This document shows positions 1 through 7,786 of a stretch of DNA of 26,097 bases, one piece after another. The stretch lies in contig AQVQ01000013.1 in the NCBI GenBank assembly GCA_000375685.1, forward strand, positions 1 to 26,097. The letters are read 5' to 3'. Each line of letters begins with the position of its first letter. The first letter of the stretch is position 1. The notes under the pieces were generated by a model that searched no databases, was not told where the DNA came from, and saw only the letters and a program-made list of their open reading frames with translations. This DNA comes from a crenarchaeote SCGC AAA261-N23. Its GTDB lineage: Archaea > Thermoproteota > Thermoprotei > Gearchaeales > Gearchaeaceae. Both the position numbers and the translations under genes were made by a program.

Positions 1-183
1 GAAATAAAGAACATATCTAGACATAAAGTTAGGAAGATTAAAAAAATTTTCTACGAAGGTGGATCAATAGAAGTTACTGATTCACATTCTTTAATTTTAA
101 GCTTTGCCCTCTGCATATGCCCAATTCCTGTAACTTCCTTGCTACACGGACAAGCAGTTATTCCTATCTTTTCAAATTCGTAA
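1..183 (+). CDS. rfcS: RfcS intein, N-terminal fragment (runs off left edge)
   Basis: Frame 1 is open from base 1 and reads an intein-like stretch ending in IEVTDSHSL (about bases 70-93). This is the splicing-domain block B pattern with its T-x-x-H core. The same coding stretch recurs at 8180-8249, where it flows into the remainder of the intein and the RfcS C-extein, so this fragment is the upstream half of the same intein type. After base 95 the frame leaves intein sequence, crosses the antisense of mptA for 29 codons and stops at TAA 181-183. That tail has no intein character. The N-extein, with the Walker A motif of RfcS, and intein block A should lie left of base 1; this is inferred, not seen. 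Confidence 0.72.
   Translation, partial: EIKNISRHKVRKIKKIFYEGGSIEVTDSHSLILSFALCICPIPVTSLLHGQAVIPIFSNS
26..95 (+). repeat. 70-bp perfect direct repeat, copy 1 (intein block B)
   Basis: Identical base for base to 8180-8249, at an offset of 8,154. Left of it is intein coding sequence in frame; right of it is the truncated 3' part of mptA on the other strand. The repeat encodes 22 intein residues from VRKIKK to TDSHSL. Confidence 0.97.
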
Positions 184-551
184 ATGTATGTTCCATCCTC
201 TTTAAGCTGTAATTTTACCTTCATGAATTGATCAGAATAATTAACTGGATAATCAAAGGTTGCAGTTATTCTACACTTGCCCATCGATTTATTAACTGAA
301 TCTGAAATTAACTTTAGGACGTTTTCAATAAAATCATTCTCCATTTTTGCTTCATTTATAGCTTTGACGAGCCTGCTCATATGTACGCCCCTTTTTTTAA
401 TAGGAACAACAACGGTTAACTTAACGGGCAGGTTATAACCCCTAACACTTACCATTGTAGAAAGGTTCGTTAGACCTGCATAAATTGCAACATCAGCCTC
501 TTCTTCATGAACGTCCTTAACCTTAGAAATGTCTATCTTGCGTTCTTGCAT
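51..551 (-). pseudogene. mptA: GTP cyclohydrolase MptA/FolE2, 3'-truncated
   Basis: FolE2/MptA-type GTP cyclohydrolase (T-fold), making the dihydroneopterin-type precursor for tetrahydropterin or preQ0 pathways. The N-terminal half is recognisable: GVHMSR near residue 55, and ITACPCS followed by GHMQRA near residues 130-148, which hold a Cys and a His of the metal site. Family members are about 250-315 residues; this ORF has 166 and lacks the C-terminal KRPDE-like and NPxFVED-like motifs. The last 13 or so residues, ending IDPPS, are antisense intein sequence from the 70-bp repeat, so the gene is broken at base 95/96. It starts 5 bases after queC and is the last gene of the queD-queC-mptA operon. 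As it stands it is unlikely to be active. Confidence 0.82.
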
Positions 552-556
552 AACCT

Positions 557-1267
557 TTATTTATTCACACCCCATAAGCTATTTATTTTTTTCTCGATTG
601 AATTAATAATCATCTTTCTTTCCCTACATCCAATACAGTTATTGCAAGGTTCTTCAGAAGCTGAATGGCAGCTCCAGGTATACTGTATGGGAACATTGTA
701 TCTTAAAATAAAATATGTAAGTTCTTCCTTTCTCAAATTCTTAAAGGGCAAAACTATTTTTAAACCCTTAATTTTTCCAATTAAAGTTCCTTTTTTGATT
801 GACCTATTTAAGCTTCTGATAAAATCATCGTTTACATCTGGAAGTCGATCTTTATCTTCCTTTGTATGACCTGTAAATATTCTTGAAGCTCCTAATATTT
901 CAGCATAGTAAGTAGCGATGTAAAAGAATATCCCGTTTCTTGCAGGTATGTAAAAATATGGAACATAGTTTTGTTCATGAAGATTTCTTCCAAATTTTCC
1001 TTCAACTTCAGTTATTTCTTTAAGAAAATCTAGATCTACTTCGATATGTTTCTTAACTTTAGCCAAGCTGGAGATTTTTCTGCATGCTTCAATTTCTTTA
1101 AAATTTCTGCCTGAATAATTGAAAGTTAGCGAATAGATTTCATAATTTAAAGATTTTAAGACAAACAAAAGAGTTGTAGAATCGATACCGCCTGAAAGAA
1201 GAACTATACAGCTTCTATCTTTTGCTTCTCTTAAAAGCTCCTTTTCTAGCTCCTTCATATATTTCAA
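557..1267 (-). CDS. queC: 7-cyano-7-deazaguanine synthase QueC
   Basis: Converts 7-carboxy-7-deazaguanine to preQ0 with ATP and ammonia, on the route to archaeosine in tRNA. The PP-loop SGGIDSTT is at residues 25-32, a family-typical PARN motif lies near residue 109, and four C-terminal zinc-binding cysteines (C200, C208, C211, C214) are intact. Length 236 is normal. Its start overlaps the end of queD by 53 bases. A second in-frame ATG three codons later would still overlap, so the two genes are almost certainly co-transcribed and coupled. Nothing looks damaged. Confidence 0.95.
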   Translation of the reverse strand: MKYMKELEKELLREAKDRSCIVLLSGGIDSTTLLFVLKSLNYEIYSLTFNYSGRNFKEIEACRKISSLAKVKKHIEVDLDFLKEITEVEGKFGRNLHEQNYVPYFYIPARNGIFFYIATYYAEILGASRIFTGHTKEDKDRLPDVNDDFIRSLNRSIKKGTLIGKIKGLKIVLPFKNLRKEELTYFILRYNVPIQYTWSCHSASEEPCNNCIGCRERKMIINSIEKKINSLWGVNK

Positions 1268-1670
1268 CCTTTACCTCTATAACATTATCTGGCAATGACT
1301 TCAATAGGTTGCTGCTTATATCTTCAGCTAAGTTCTCAGTTGTGACTTCTTTTTTTAGTATGTATACGTTTTTCCTAGGAATCTCTATCCTGAAATCACT
1401 ATAGGAAATAAAAACCTTATCTTCAAAATATTCTTTTATATACTTCTCAGAAGCTATGAGCTTATGATCGTATATTGAAAGAACTTCTTTTACAATTTTC
1501 CTTAAACTACCAAAATCTAAAATCATATCAAAATCTTTTCTTGAACCTTTTAGTTCAATTTTAAGCTTTGCTGTATGACCATGTAGAGGATAACACTTAG
1601 GATGACTAGGTATAAAATGCGCATAGTCGAATTCGTCTTCAATGAAAATTCCTAACTCTTCATCTGACAT
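1215..1670 (-). CDS. queD: 6-carboxytetrahydropterin synthase-like QueD
   Basis: T-fold enzyme of the 6-pyruvoyltetrahydropterin synthase family. With queC and mptA next door the likely role is the 6-carboxytetrahydropterin step of preQ0 and archaeosine synthesis. Zinc ligands H18, H30 and H32 (LHGHT) and the catalytic cysteine C26 are present, as are the DFG, YDHKL and TTENLA segments and a C-terminal VEIYEG with the substrate-binding Glu. The 151-residue length is a little above the usual 115-145. It is the first gene of the minus-strand operon, and a TATA-like sequence about 29 bases upstream fits a leaderless transcript. Confidence 0.92.
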   Translation of the reverse strand: MSDEELGIFIEDEFDYAHFIPSHPKCYPLHGHTAKLKIELKGSRKDFDMILDFGSLRKIVKEVLSIYDHKLIASEKYIKEYFEDKVFISYSDFRIEIPRKNVYILKKEVTTENLAEDISSNLLKSLPDNVIEVKVEIYEGARKGAFKRSKR

Positions 1671-1694
1671 TTAATATGAAAACATAATTTGATC

Positions 1695-1706
1695 GTTTAA
1701 ATATAT
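1695..1706 (-). promoter_or_regulatory. TATA box of the queD operon
   Basis: An AT-rich ATATATTTAAA-type element on the minus strand, centred about 29 bases upstream of the queD start, fits an archaeal promoter for a leaderless mRNA. It sits back to back with the cupredoxin promoter. Confidence 0.55.
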
Positions 1707-1723
1707 TTTTTCTATTCATGTAG

Positions 1724-1735
1724 CTTTAAATATAC
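1724..1735 (+). promoter_or_regulatory. TATA box of the cupredoxin gene
   Basis: CTTTAAATATAC is centred about 29 bases before the ATG at 1758. This spacing places transcription start at or near that ATG and favours it over the internal ATG at 1782. Confidence 0.55.
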
Positions 1736-1757
1736 AAATTTTTGATAGGATTTAAAT

Positions 1758-2258
1758 ATGATATTAAAGACATATTCTTCAATGAGGAAGTCGAAGGCCG
1801 TTTCTAGAAATGTAGTAATTGCTATCGTTGCAATAATAGTGATTGTAGGGGTTGCAGTAGCTATCCTGCAATTTACTAGCGCTCCTCCTTCAGTAAGTGG
1901 AAAAACATGGACAATAAATGTTTGGATAGGTGTGGATAAATCCGTAGGAGGAAGCAACCCACAAAACTGGGGTAGATACTTAATCGTGCAAGTACCTTCA
2001 AATGCAACTATTAAAGTAGGCGATACCGTGCAAGTTATATTTCATAATAATGATACATTCCCCAATCCGCATGTACTTGCAGTAGAAGTTGGGTCGAACG
2101 TTATTACAACTATTTCGGCTCCAGCTCTTTCGGTGGCTACCATTACTATAAAAGTATCGCAAGCTGGCACATACACACTTAATTGCCAAGTATACTGTGG
2201 TGCTTTCCACTTAGATGTAGGAAAAATGCAACAAGTTACCCTGTTTACGGCTAGCTAG
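1758..2258 (+). CDS. Membrane-anchored CuA-like cupredoxin (oxidase subunit II-like)
   Basis: A 166-residue protein with an N-terminal membrane helix (about residues 18-38) and an outward cupredoxin domain. Candidate copper ligands are H105 (NPH) and the loop C143-x3-C147-x3-H151, which match the CuA site of haem-copper oxidase subunit II, with M157 further on. In CuA the Met is normally two residues after the His; here that position is V154. The site may be a modified CuA or another cupredoxin type. No oxidase subunit I lies in this window. Likely role: electron transfer on the outer face of the membrane. It converges on the acylphosphatase gene with a 4-base overlap. Confidence 0.75.
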   Translation: MILKTYSSMRKSKAVSRNVVIAIVAIIVIVGVAVAILQFTSAPPSVSGKTWTINVWIGVDKSVGGSNPQNWGRYLIVQVPSNATIKVGDTVQVIFHNNDTFPNPHVLAVEVGSNVITTISAPALSVATITIKVSQAGTYTLNCQVYCGAFHLDVGKMQQVTLFTAS

Positions 2259-2539
2259 TCATAAAGTATTTCAAAGTTTTTGAATTCATTTAAAAATTTT
2301 TCTTGAATTATTTCAATATTGGTTACCAAAGCACCTTCTGGACCCTTTTTGCAAAATTCAACAAGCTTATCTACACTCGATTTATCACCTTCAAAAACTG
2401 CCTCAACTCTTCCATCTGGTAAGTTTCTAATCCAACCATTTACCTTGTATTTCTTAGCAAGCTTGTATGTATAGTATCTGAAAGATACGCCTTGAACTAT
2501 TCCTTCTATGAATACATGAACCCTTACTTTATCCTCCAC
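2255..2539 (-). CDS. acyP: Acylphosphatase
   Basis: Small cytosolic enzyme that hydrolyses acyl phosphates. The signature GIVQGVSFR (residues 13-21) supplies the phosphate-binding loop and catalytic R21; GWIRNLPDGRVE supplies catalytic N39. Length 94 is typical. It begins 3 bases after the DUF255 gene and is probably the last gene of the nadK-nob1-DUF255-acyP transcript. Physiological substrate unknown. Confidence 0.95.
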   Translation of the reverse strand: MEDKVRVHVFIEGIVQGVSFRYYTYKLAKKYKVNGWIRNLPDGRVEAVFEGDKSSVDKLVEFCKKGPEGALVTNIEIIQEKFLNEFKNFEILYD

Positions 2540-2542
2540 AAT

Positions 2543-4249
2543 TTATGTAGAAATTATTTGAAGATTTATTTTTTCAATTAGATTACTTATTTTTGGTACT
2601 TCTGTTTCTGGAGGATAGCATTTTACTCCTTTACATATATAAATTCCCTCTTTTTCATATTGATCCTTATCCTTTTCAATATCGACATAATGAGAAAATA
2701 TTGAAGGATGAATCAAGAATTTAACCTTTTTTGCTTTCTCCGAAGCTTTCTCTTTTGAACTGAAAACAAACCTGGCTTCTATAGGACTGATTATAAATAG
2801 CAAAGAATTTGCATAGGAACTTGCGAATATGTTAAATCTGCTGTAACTCAGTGTCAATATAGAAGCGATATTCCTTGCAAAATCCTTATATTCATTTTTT
2901 TGCAAAATTTCTCCTGCAAGATACAATTCTTTTACAGCTAAAGAATTATCCTGAATAGGATGATAGCTTTCTTTTAACAATCCAAAGTCATTTTCTTCAG
3001 GAATTTTATCCTTAAGTAGACCATATTCATCCTTGAAATTGTTAATTAAGATATAGCAAATTGAATCTATATAAGTAAGATATCTTTCATCAAAGGATAA
3101 TTGGTAAATGTCATTCAGAAGCTTTAGAGTAAGTAAGTTATCGTTTAAATAAGTTGAATTTGTTTTTAAACTATGGACTATTCCTTTATCTTTCAACCTT
3201 GTATTGATTAATGTTTCAGCAACATCCTTTGCAAGATTGATTAGATCATCCCTTTCAAATATTAAGCCACAATAAAGCAAAGAGTCTGCGCAAACTGCAT
3301 TGTAGCAACTATATAAATTAGGATCTTTATAAGGTTCCTTCATTTTCTTTCTTTCTTCTAAATTTTTCTTGTAATATTCTTCATCTGCATCTTGACTCGC
3401 ATAGAAAAGTTTCTCCTTTGGATCAAACATTTTTTCAAGCAGATATGAAACTGTTTTTTCACATGCAATTCTATAGGATTCTTCATTTGTTAAATAGAAC
3501 GCAATTGAATATGCTTTAATTAAATTTGAGTTCGTTTCAAGCATCTTTTCGTAGTGTGGGTTTTTCCAGTCCCTTGTTACACTGTATCTAAAAAATCCTC
3601 CCTCTACATTGTCATATATTCCATTAAGCATTCCTTTTAAAGTCTTGTTGAACATAATTTTGAAACCTTCTTTTTTAGTTAGTAAATACATGTTTTCCAA
3701 GAAAATTATTGAATCGGTCAAAGGAAACTTTGCATCGATTCCAAAGCCGCCATAAACATCATCGAAGGAATTGATCAATATATCAGCTATATCCCAAATA
3801 ATTTTCGAATTGACTTCGCCCTTTTGAGGCATTGCCCTTTTAATATGCTGCTGTTGATAAAGATCCTTTAATTTCTCTGATTTTGAAAGCTCTATTATAT
3901 CCTTTAATATTTCCTTAAATTGTTCAGGAGGAATATAGGTACCTCCTGTTATTAAATTACCTTCATATGTAAGAAAAGCAAAGGTAGGATAACCACCGAA
4001 GTTGTATCTTTCGCTAATATCAGGCCTTTCATCCACATCAACTCTTATTGGAATAAAATTTTCGTTGATGAGCTTAATAACTTCTTCATCTGAATAAGTA
4101 GTTTCATCCATAACATGACACCAATGACACCAAACACCTGATAAGCTTAGTAAAATTAGCTTATTTTCCTTTCTAGCCTTTTCAAAGGCTTCTTTGCTCC
4201 ATTCATGCCAATTTATTTTCCAAGCATTACCCCTTATCCTTTCTTTCAT
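2543..4249 (-). CDS. DUF255 (YyaL/SSP411-type) thioredoxin-domain protein
   Basis: The N-terminal thioredoxin-like domain carries WCHWCH (CHWC at residues 41-44) and the cis-proline segment GGYPTFAF. It is followed by a long helical (alpha/alpha) barrel like those of glycan epimerases and hydrolases. The family is widespread but its reaction is unknown. At 568 residues it is shorter than the usual 600-700, yet the C-terminal CKGVKCYPP segment typical of the family end is present, so it looks complete. It lies 27 bases after nob1 in the same direction. Confidence 0.9.
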   Translation of the reverse strand: MKERIRGNAWKINWHEWSKEAFEKARKENKLILLSLSGVWCHWCHVMDETTYSDEEVIKLINENFIPIRVDVDERPDISERYNFGGYPTFAFLTYEGNLITGGTYIPPEQFKEILKDIIELSKSEKLKDLYQQQHIKRAMPQKGEVNSKIIWDIADILINSFDDVYGGFGIDAKFPLTDSIIFLENMYLLTKKEGFKIMFNKTLKGMLNGIYDNVEGGFFRYSVTRDWKNPHYEKMLETNSNLIKAYSIAFYLTNEESYRIACEKTVSYLLEKMFDPKEKLFYASQDADEEYYKKNLEERKKMKEPYKDPNLYSCYNAVCADSLLYCGLIFERDDLINLAKDVAETLINTRLKDKGIVHSLKTNSTYLNDNLLTLKLLNDIYQLSFDERYLTYIDSICYILINNFKDEYGLLKDKIPEENDFGLLKESYHPIQDNSLAVKELYLAGEILQKNEYKDFARNIASILTLSYSRFNIFASSYANSLLFIISPIEARFVFSSKEKASEKAKKVKFLIHPSIFSHYVDIEKDKDQYEKEGIYICKGVKCYPPETEVPKISNLIEKINLQIIST

Positions 4250-4276
4250 TTAGTTTTTTGTAAGCTTCAAAATATA

Positions 4277-4771
4277 TTAGATTAACTTGGACTTCTTTAA
4301 AGGAACCTTTATCAACTTGCCTCCACATATTTCGCAGTTTTTATTGTAATCATTTGAATATCTATTGCAATTTTTGCAATAACCAATCCATTTGATTACC
4401 CTTTTTATGCCCTTTGTTGCCACAGGTTTAAAATTAATTCCAAAGAAAGAAAGAATGTTTTGGATTGAATAATCGTCTGTATAAACTATTAAATTGTTGC
4501 CAAAAATCTCTTTAAGCTCAAATGCTGAAGCAATAAGTTCAAAATCTGCTTCAGAAAGATCCTTTTTCACAAGCTCTTTGATCTCTTCTTTGATCTTTTT
4601 TAAAGTGGATTTTGAAGGTTCATAAATCTTTCCTTTTGCCAAAATATAATCCAATCTAAGCTTAGCTTTAAGAGTTTTTGCTTCCTCAATAATTTTAGAA
4701 GTCAAATAAATTTCTTTGCATTCGAGTCTTATCTCATGAATTATTGCAGCAGTATCCAATAGACATATCAT
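4277..4771 (-). CDS. nob1: rRNA-processing endonuclease Nob1 (PIN domain plus zinc ribbon)
   Basis: Nob1 cleaves the 3' end of precursor 16S rRNA late in small-subunit assembly. The PIN domain starts with LLDTAA (acidic D6) and continues with the acidic SEADFELIA and YTDD segments that form the metal site. The C-terminal zinc ribbon has two CxxC pairs (YCKNC and CEICG) about 15 residues apart. Length 164 is usual for archaeal Nob1. Its ATG overlaps the nadK stop by 4 bases, showing translational coupling. Confidence 0.93.
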   Translation of the reverse strand: MICLLDTAAIIHEIRLECKEIYLTSKIIEEAKTLKAKLRLDYILAKGKIYEPSKSTLKKIKEEIKELVKKDLSEADFELIASAFELKEIFGNNLIVYTDDYSIQNILSFFGINFKPVATKGIKRVIKWIGYCKNCNRYSNDYNKNCEICGGKLIKVPLKKSKLI

Positions 4772-5577
4772 ATATCAATCATGCTTCTTAACTTTATCTT
4801 TCGATAAAAAGAGTTAGAAAATCTAATAAAACTTAAGCTTTTATCAGAACCTTTAATTTTTACATACTCATTCGATTTTATATTGAATTTTATGTTTCCA
4901 TCTACTATAACAACATAATCCCTATCAGAAAAAACTTCTAAGCTTACATCAAAAGGAAGAATAAGGGTTCTTGAACCCCATCTAAGTGGGTTTATAGGAT
5001 CTACAATCAATGTTTCCAAATTAGGATCTATTATCGGACCGCCTTTACTTGCAATGTAAGCGGTTGAACCTATACTTGTTGAAAATATGATGCCATCACA
5101 TTTTCCCGAAAATATTTCTATATCGCCCATAATTACTCTGAAATTTGAAACTTTTCCAACATTTGAAACAGTTACTAAAACATCGTTCAAAGCATATACC
5201 TTTTTTTTATCATAAACAAATTCAATCAACCTTCTTTTTTCAATTCTGAATTTTCCGCTTAAAATTCTATCAAGCTTTTCTTGAATATTTGTAGGATCAA
5301 TTTCGCAAAGGAAGCCAATGTTTCCAAATTTTATCCCCAAAAGCTTAGCATCATAATTTACAAGCTTATTTACATGAAGTAGTAGAGTGCCATCTCCTCC
5401 AAGCCAAATTACGAAGTCCAAATTTTTTTCATTCCACATTATCTTGTCTTTTTTTAAAACATCTAACAATTCATCATCATAGAATACTTCTATCTTTTTC
5501 TTTACAAAATAATCTTCAATGAGTTTTAGAGTTTCTAAAGCTTCTTTAGTTTTTTTAGCTATAAGACCTACTTTCAT
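4768..5577 (-). CDS. nadK: NAD kinase
   Basis: Phosphorylates NAD to NADP. The GGDGT motif is at residues 60-64, followed by the LND segment and the SIGSTAY and DPINPLRWGSRTLILP regions of the C-terminal domain. Length 269 is typical for archaea. It is the first gene of the four-gene minus-strand transcript with nob1, and a TATA-like stretch lies near 5608-5615. The gene is intact. Confidence 0.95.
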   Translation of the reverse strand: MKVGLIAKKTKEALETLKLIEDYFVKKKIEVFYDDELLDVLKKDKIMWNEKNLDFVIWLGGDGTLLLHVNKLVNYDAKLLGIKFGNIGFLCEIDPTNIQEKLDRILSGKFRIEKRRLIEFVYDKKKVYALNDVLVTVSNVGKVSNFRVIMGDIEIFSGKCDGIIFSTSIGSTAYIASKGGPIIDPNLETLIVDPINPLRWGSRTLILPFDVSLEVFSDRDYVVIVDGNIKFNIKSNEYVKIKGSDKSLSFIRFSNSFYRKIKLRSMIDI

Positions 5578-5608
5578 ACAAACAATATTTAATTTATACT
5601 TGGAAAAT

Positions 5609-5618
5609 ATTTATAAAA
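5609..5618 (+). promoter_or_regulatory. TATA box of the aIF5A gene
   Basis: ATTTATAAAA is centred about 25 bases before the ATG at 5638, as expected for a leaderless archaeal mRNA. On the opposite strand the same AT-rich block may serve nadK. Confidence 0.55.
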
Positions 5619-5637
5619 AACAGCTCAATAATAGACT

Positions 5638-6027
5638 ATGAGTGTAAAAATAACTGATGCAGGTTCTATCAAAGAAGGTTCATATATAGTAATAGATGAT
5701 GTTCCTTGCAGAGTTGTTGAAGTTGAGAAATCCAAGACAGGTAAGCATGGTTCAGCAAAGGTAAGAATTGTTGGTGTAAGCATACTTGATAGCTCAAAAA
5801 AGGTTCTTACAGTGCCTGCAGATGCGCAAGTAAACATTCCAATAATTGAGAAAAAATATGCACAGGTTATTAATGTTCTTCAAGATACAGTACAATTAAT
5901 GGATTTATCTACGTATGAATTTTACGAAGTTCCAAAACCAAAGGAATTTGCTGATAAACTTACTAATGGAGTAGAAGTAGAAGTTTGGCAAGTTCTAAAT
6001 TACAAGTTCATATCAAGAATTAGATAA
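5638..6027 (+). CDS. eif5A: Translation factor aIF5A
   Basis: Archaeal IF5A rescues ribosomes stalled at difficult peptide bonds and carries hypusine or deoxyhypusine. The modification loop SKTGKHGSAK has the target lysine at K36. The N-terminal SH3-like and C-terminal OB-like domains fill 129 residues, the normal length. It is divergent from nadK and its 3' end overlaps that of the DUF655 gene by 8 bases. Confidence 0.97.
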   Translation: MSVKITDAGSIKEGSYIVIDDVPCRVVEVEKSKTGKHGSAKVRIVGVSILDSSKKVLTVPADAQVNIPIIEKKYAQVINVLQDTVQLMDLSTYEFYEVPKPKEFADKLTNGVEVEVWQVLNYKFISRIR

Positions 6028-6652
6028 TCTTATACCTTTCTTCCAAAGTATTTTCAATACCTTTAGCAAAAAGATAGTAGTTCAACTTTTCCTTACTCGT
6101 TATTTCTAGCCTCAATCTTTCATAGATGATTTCTTCAATGTTCGATATTCCACATCTATTCTTTATATCTGCATAACTTTCAAACTTCTTTCTTGATCTT
6201 TCAAAAAGAATTTTCTCGACAGTCTTTTTGCCAATTCTTTCAAATAATTCAAGAGAATGCGTCCTAGGAGAAACAGGACCTGCTGTGTTAAAAAATTCAA
6301 CAAATCTTTGCTCATCTGTCTTAACTATTTGCCTTAAAATGTTATCAAGCTCTATTTTTGCTTCATCGACAAGTTCCTCGTAAATTAGTCTAGCGCTTAT
6401 TCTTTTGATCTTAGTTCTACCATATTTTCCAGCATAAACAAGCTCACCCTTTTGTAAAACTACACCGTAATCTGAAACAACTTCTAATAAAGTGAAATGA
6501 TCTTTACCCAAAGCTTGAGAATAAACTTCTTTAACCTTTGGAAAACCCATAGGATGCTTTTTTTCTTTTATATTCTTCTGAGGTATGTTATATGCTAATA
6601 TATATACAAAGTCTTCATAGTAGAATTTCTTTTTAATATAATATGAACACAT
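6020..6652 (-). CDS. DUF655 RNA-binding-type protein
   Basis: Archaeal DUF655 family: an N-terminal OB-like part (FTLLEV, GELVYAGKYGRTKI) and a C-terminal helix-hairpin-helix part (FFNTAGPVSPRTHSLELFERIGKKT). The family is often encoded with rpo4, L21e and the rRNA dimethyltransferase KsgA, so a role in RNA or ribosome biology is inferred. It starts 4 bases after rpo4, so the two share a transcript. Length 210 is normal; KsgA is not beside it here. Confidence 0.9.
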   Translation of the reverse strand: MCSYYIKKKFYYEDFVYILAYNIPQKNIKEKKHPMGFPKVKEVYSQALGKDHFTLLEVVSDYGVVLQKGELVYAGKYGRTKIKRISARLIYEELVDEAKIELDNILRQIVKTDEQRFVEFFNTAGPVSPRTHSLELFERIGKKTVEKILFERSRKKFESYADIKNRCGISNIEEIIYERLRLEITSKEKLNYYLFAKGIENTLEERYKII

Positions 6653-6656
6653 TTGT

Positions 6657-6974
6657 TTATTTGTGAATTATAGAAAGTATCTTATCAAGTTCTTCCTTGC
6701 TAAAATATTTATCAGAAGGAAGAATAGCTCTAAGCTCCTCCACATTAGAAGGCATTATATTTAAAATTTGTACACATATGTCTCTTGTTAGGTTTAACTG
6801 ATTCATCAATTTATCAATTATTTCTTTGGCCTTTTCAGGTTTTACTTTAGAAAACTTTTTTACATAATCATACATTTTTTTCTGTCCTTCTTTTACATTA
6901 TCCTCTGATATTCTTTTCTCTAGTATTTCCAATACCTCAGGTAGACTAACATCCTTGTAATATATTATTCTCAT
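6657..6974 (-). CDS. rpo4: RNA polymerase subunit Rpo4 (RpoF)
   Basis: Helical Rpb4-like subunit that pairs with Rpo7 to form the polymerase stalk. The 105-residue sequence has the family layout: a short N-terminal strand (MRIIYYKDVSLPEVLEIL) and the HRDC-like helical domain with the MPSNVEELRAIL segment and a C-terminal ILSIIHK. It heads a two-gene transcript with DUF655 and is divergent from L21e, whereas in many archaea these genes run in one direction. Confidence 0.93.
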   Translation of the reverse strand: MRIIYYKDVSLPEVLEILEKRISEDNVKEGQKKMYDYVKKFSKVKPEKAKEIIDKLMNQLNLTRDICVQILNIMPSNVEELRAILPSDKYFSKEELDKILSIIHK

Positions 6975-7005
6975 CTTTATTTGCTAAATATGATATAATT
7001 TATAT

Positions 7006-7014
7006 TTTATATCA
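7006..7014 (+). promoter_or_regulatory. TATA box of the L21e-YbaK operon
   Basis: A TTTATATC-type element is centred about 27 bases before the L21e ATG at 7038. The whole rpo4-L21e gap is very AT-rich, so exact placement is uncertain. Confidence 0.45.
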
Positions 7015-7037
7015 TAATAATATTTTCTATTAAAGTT

Positions 7038-7328
7038 ATGCCAGCCACAAAGGGATATAGAAAGAAAACAAGAAAAATTTTATCTTCAAGAAGAGCTAGG
7101 AAAGGACTATCCCAGTACATGATCGATTACGATATAGGTGAAAGAGTTATTATCAATATAAATCCGATCAGGATTGAAACAGCACCACATAAGAGGTATC
7201 AAGGAAAAGTTGGAGTAATAACCGACAAAAGAGGAAAAGCATATATAGTTGAGCTTATGCTAGGAAGTAAAGTTAAAAAGATAATAACTACAAAAGAACA
7301 CATCGTTAAGTACCAAGTTGCTCAATGA
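7038..7328 (+). CDS. rpl21e: Ribosomal protein L21e
   Basis: Large-subunit protein of archaea and eukaryotes. It is recognised by the basic N-terminus GYRKKTRK, the GLSQYM-x-DYDIGERV segment and the KRYQGKVGVITDKRGKAY SH3-like core. Length 96 is typical. Its stop overlaps the start of the YbaK-like gene (ATGA), so the two are coupled. Confidence 0.97.
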   Translation: MPATKGYRKKTRKILSSRRARKGLSQYMIDYDIGERVIININPIRIETAPHKRYQGKVGVITDKRGKAYIVELMLGSKVKKIITTKEHIVKYQVAQ

Positions 7329-7786
7329 ATGAGGGTTTAAACAAATTTAGAGATTTTGTAATTAAAAACAACATAGAAGGAGAGATAATAGTTTTAAAAG
7401 AAAGCACTAGAACTTCGCAGTTAGCTGCTAAAGCTTTAGGTTGTACAGTAGCTGAAATCGCAAAATCAATCGTATTTGTTTGTAAAGAACCTGTTTTGGT
7501 AATCATATCAGGAGATAAAAGGGTTAGCATTAGCAAGCTTTCAAAAATAATGAATTGTACTCCCAAGCTTGCAGACCCTATAACTGTTTATGAAGAAACA
7601 GGCTACAATATAGGTGGTGTTCCTCCATTTGGACACAAGAAAAAATTAACGACGATATTAGATAAATCATTAGAAAGATTCAAATATGTTTATGCAGCAG
7701 CAGGCGATAGTTATGCAATAATAAAGATATCGGTTGAGAATTTAAAAAAATACTGTAATCCTATAATTGAAGATGTTAGTGAATAA
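7325..7786 (+). CDS. YbaK/ProX-type aminoacyl-tRNA deacylase
   Basis: Single-domain editing factor of the YbaK/ProX/EbsC superfamily, which hydrolyses mischarged tRNA (for example on tRNA-Pro or tRNA-Cys). The conserved lysine lies in EIAKSIVF, with the family GGVPPFGH loop near residue 99 and a C-terminal AAGDSYAIIKIS strand. Length 153 is normal. It overlaps L21e by 4 bases upstream and the pus10 remnant by 11 bases downstream (convergent). The amino acid it edits cannot be told from the sequence. Confidence 0.9.
   Translation: MNEGLNKFRDFVIKNNIEGEIIVLKESTRTSQLAAKALGCTVAEIAKSIVFVCKEPVLVIISGDKRVSISKLSKIMNCTPKLADPITVYEETGYNIGGVPPFGHKKKLTTILDKSLERFKYVYAAAGDSYAIIKISVENLKKYCNPIIEDVSE

Noticed and set aside
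26..95. Simple short-read misassembly through the 70-bp repeat as full explanation
   Set aside because: A k-mer misjoin needs the repeat to be present at the true mptA and pus10 loci. Here both genes change abruptly into intein sequence, so the repeat is foreign to them. A chimeric library molecule remains possible and is named in the findings.
96..183. Tail of the upstream intein frame as a real protein segment
   Set aside because: It is antisense to mptA and has no intein or extein pattern.
507..869. Plus-strand ORF of 120 residues
   Set aside because: It lies antisense to queC and mptA with no family likeness.
1998..2210. Minus-strand ORF of 70 residues
   Set aside because: Antisense shadow of the cupredoxin gene.
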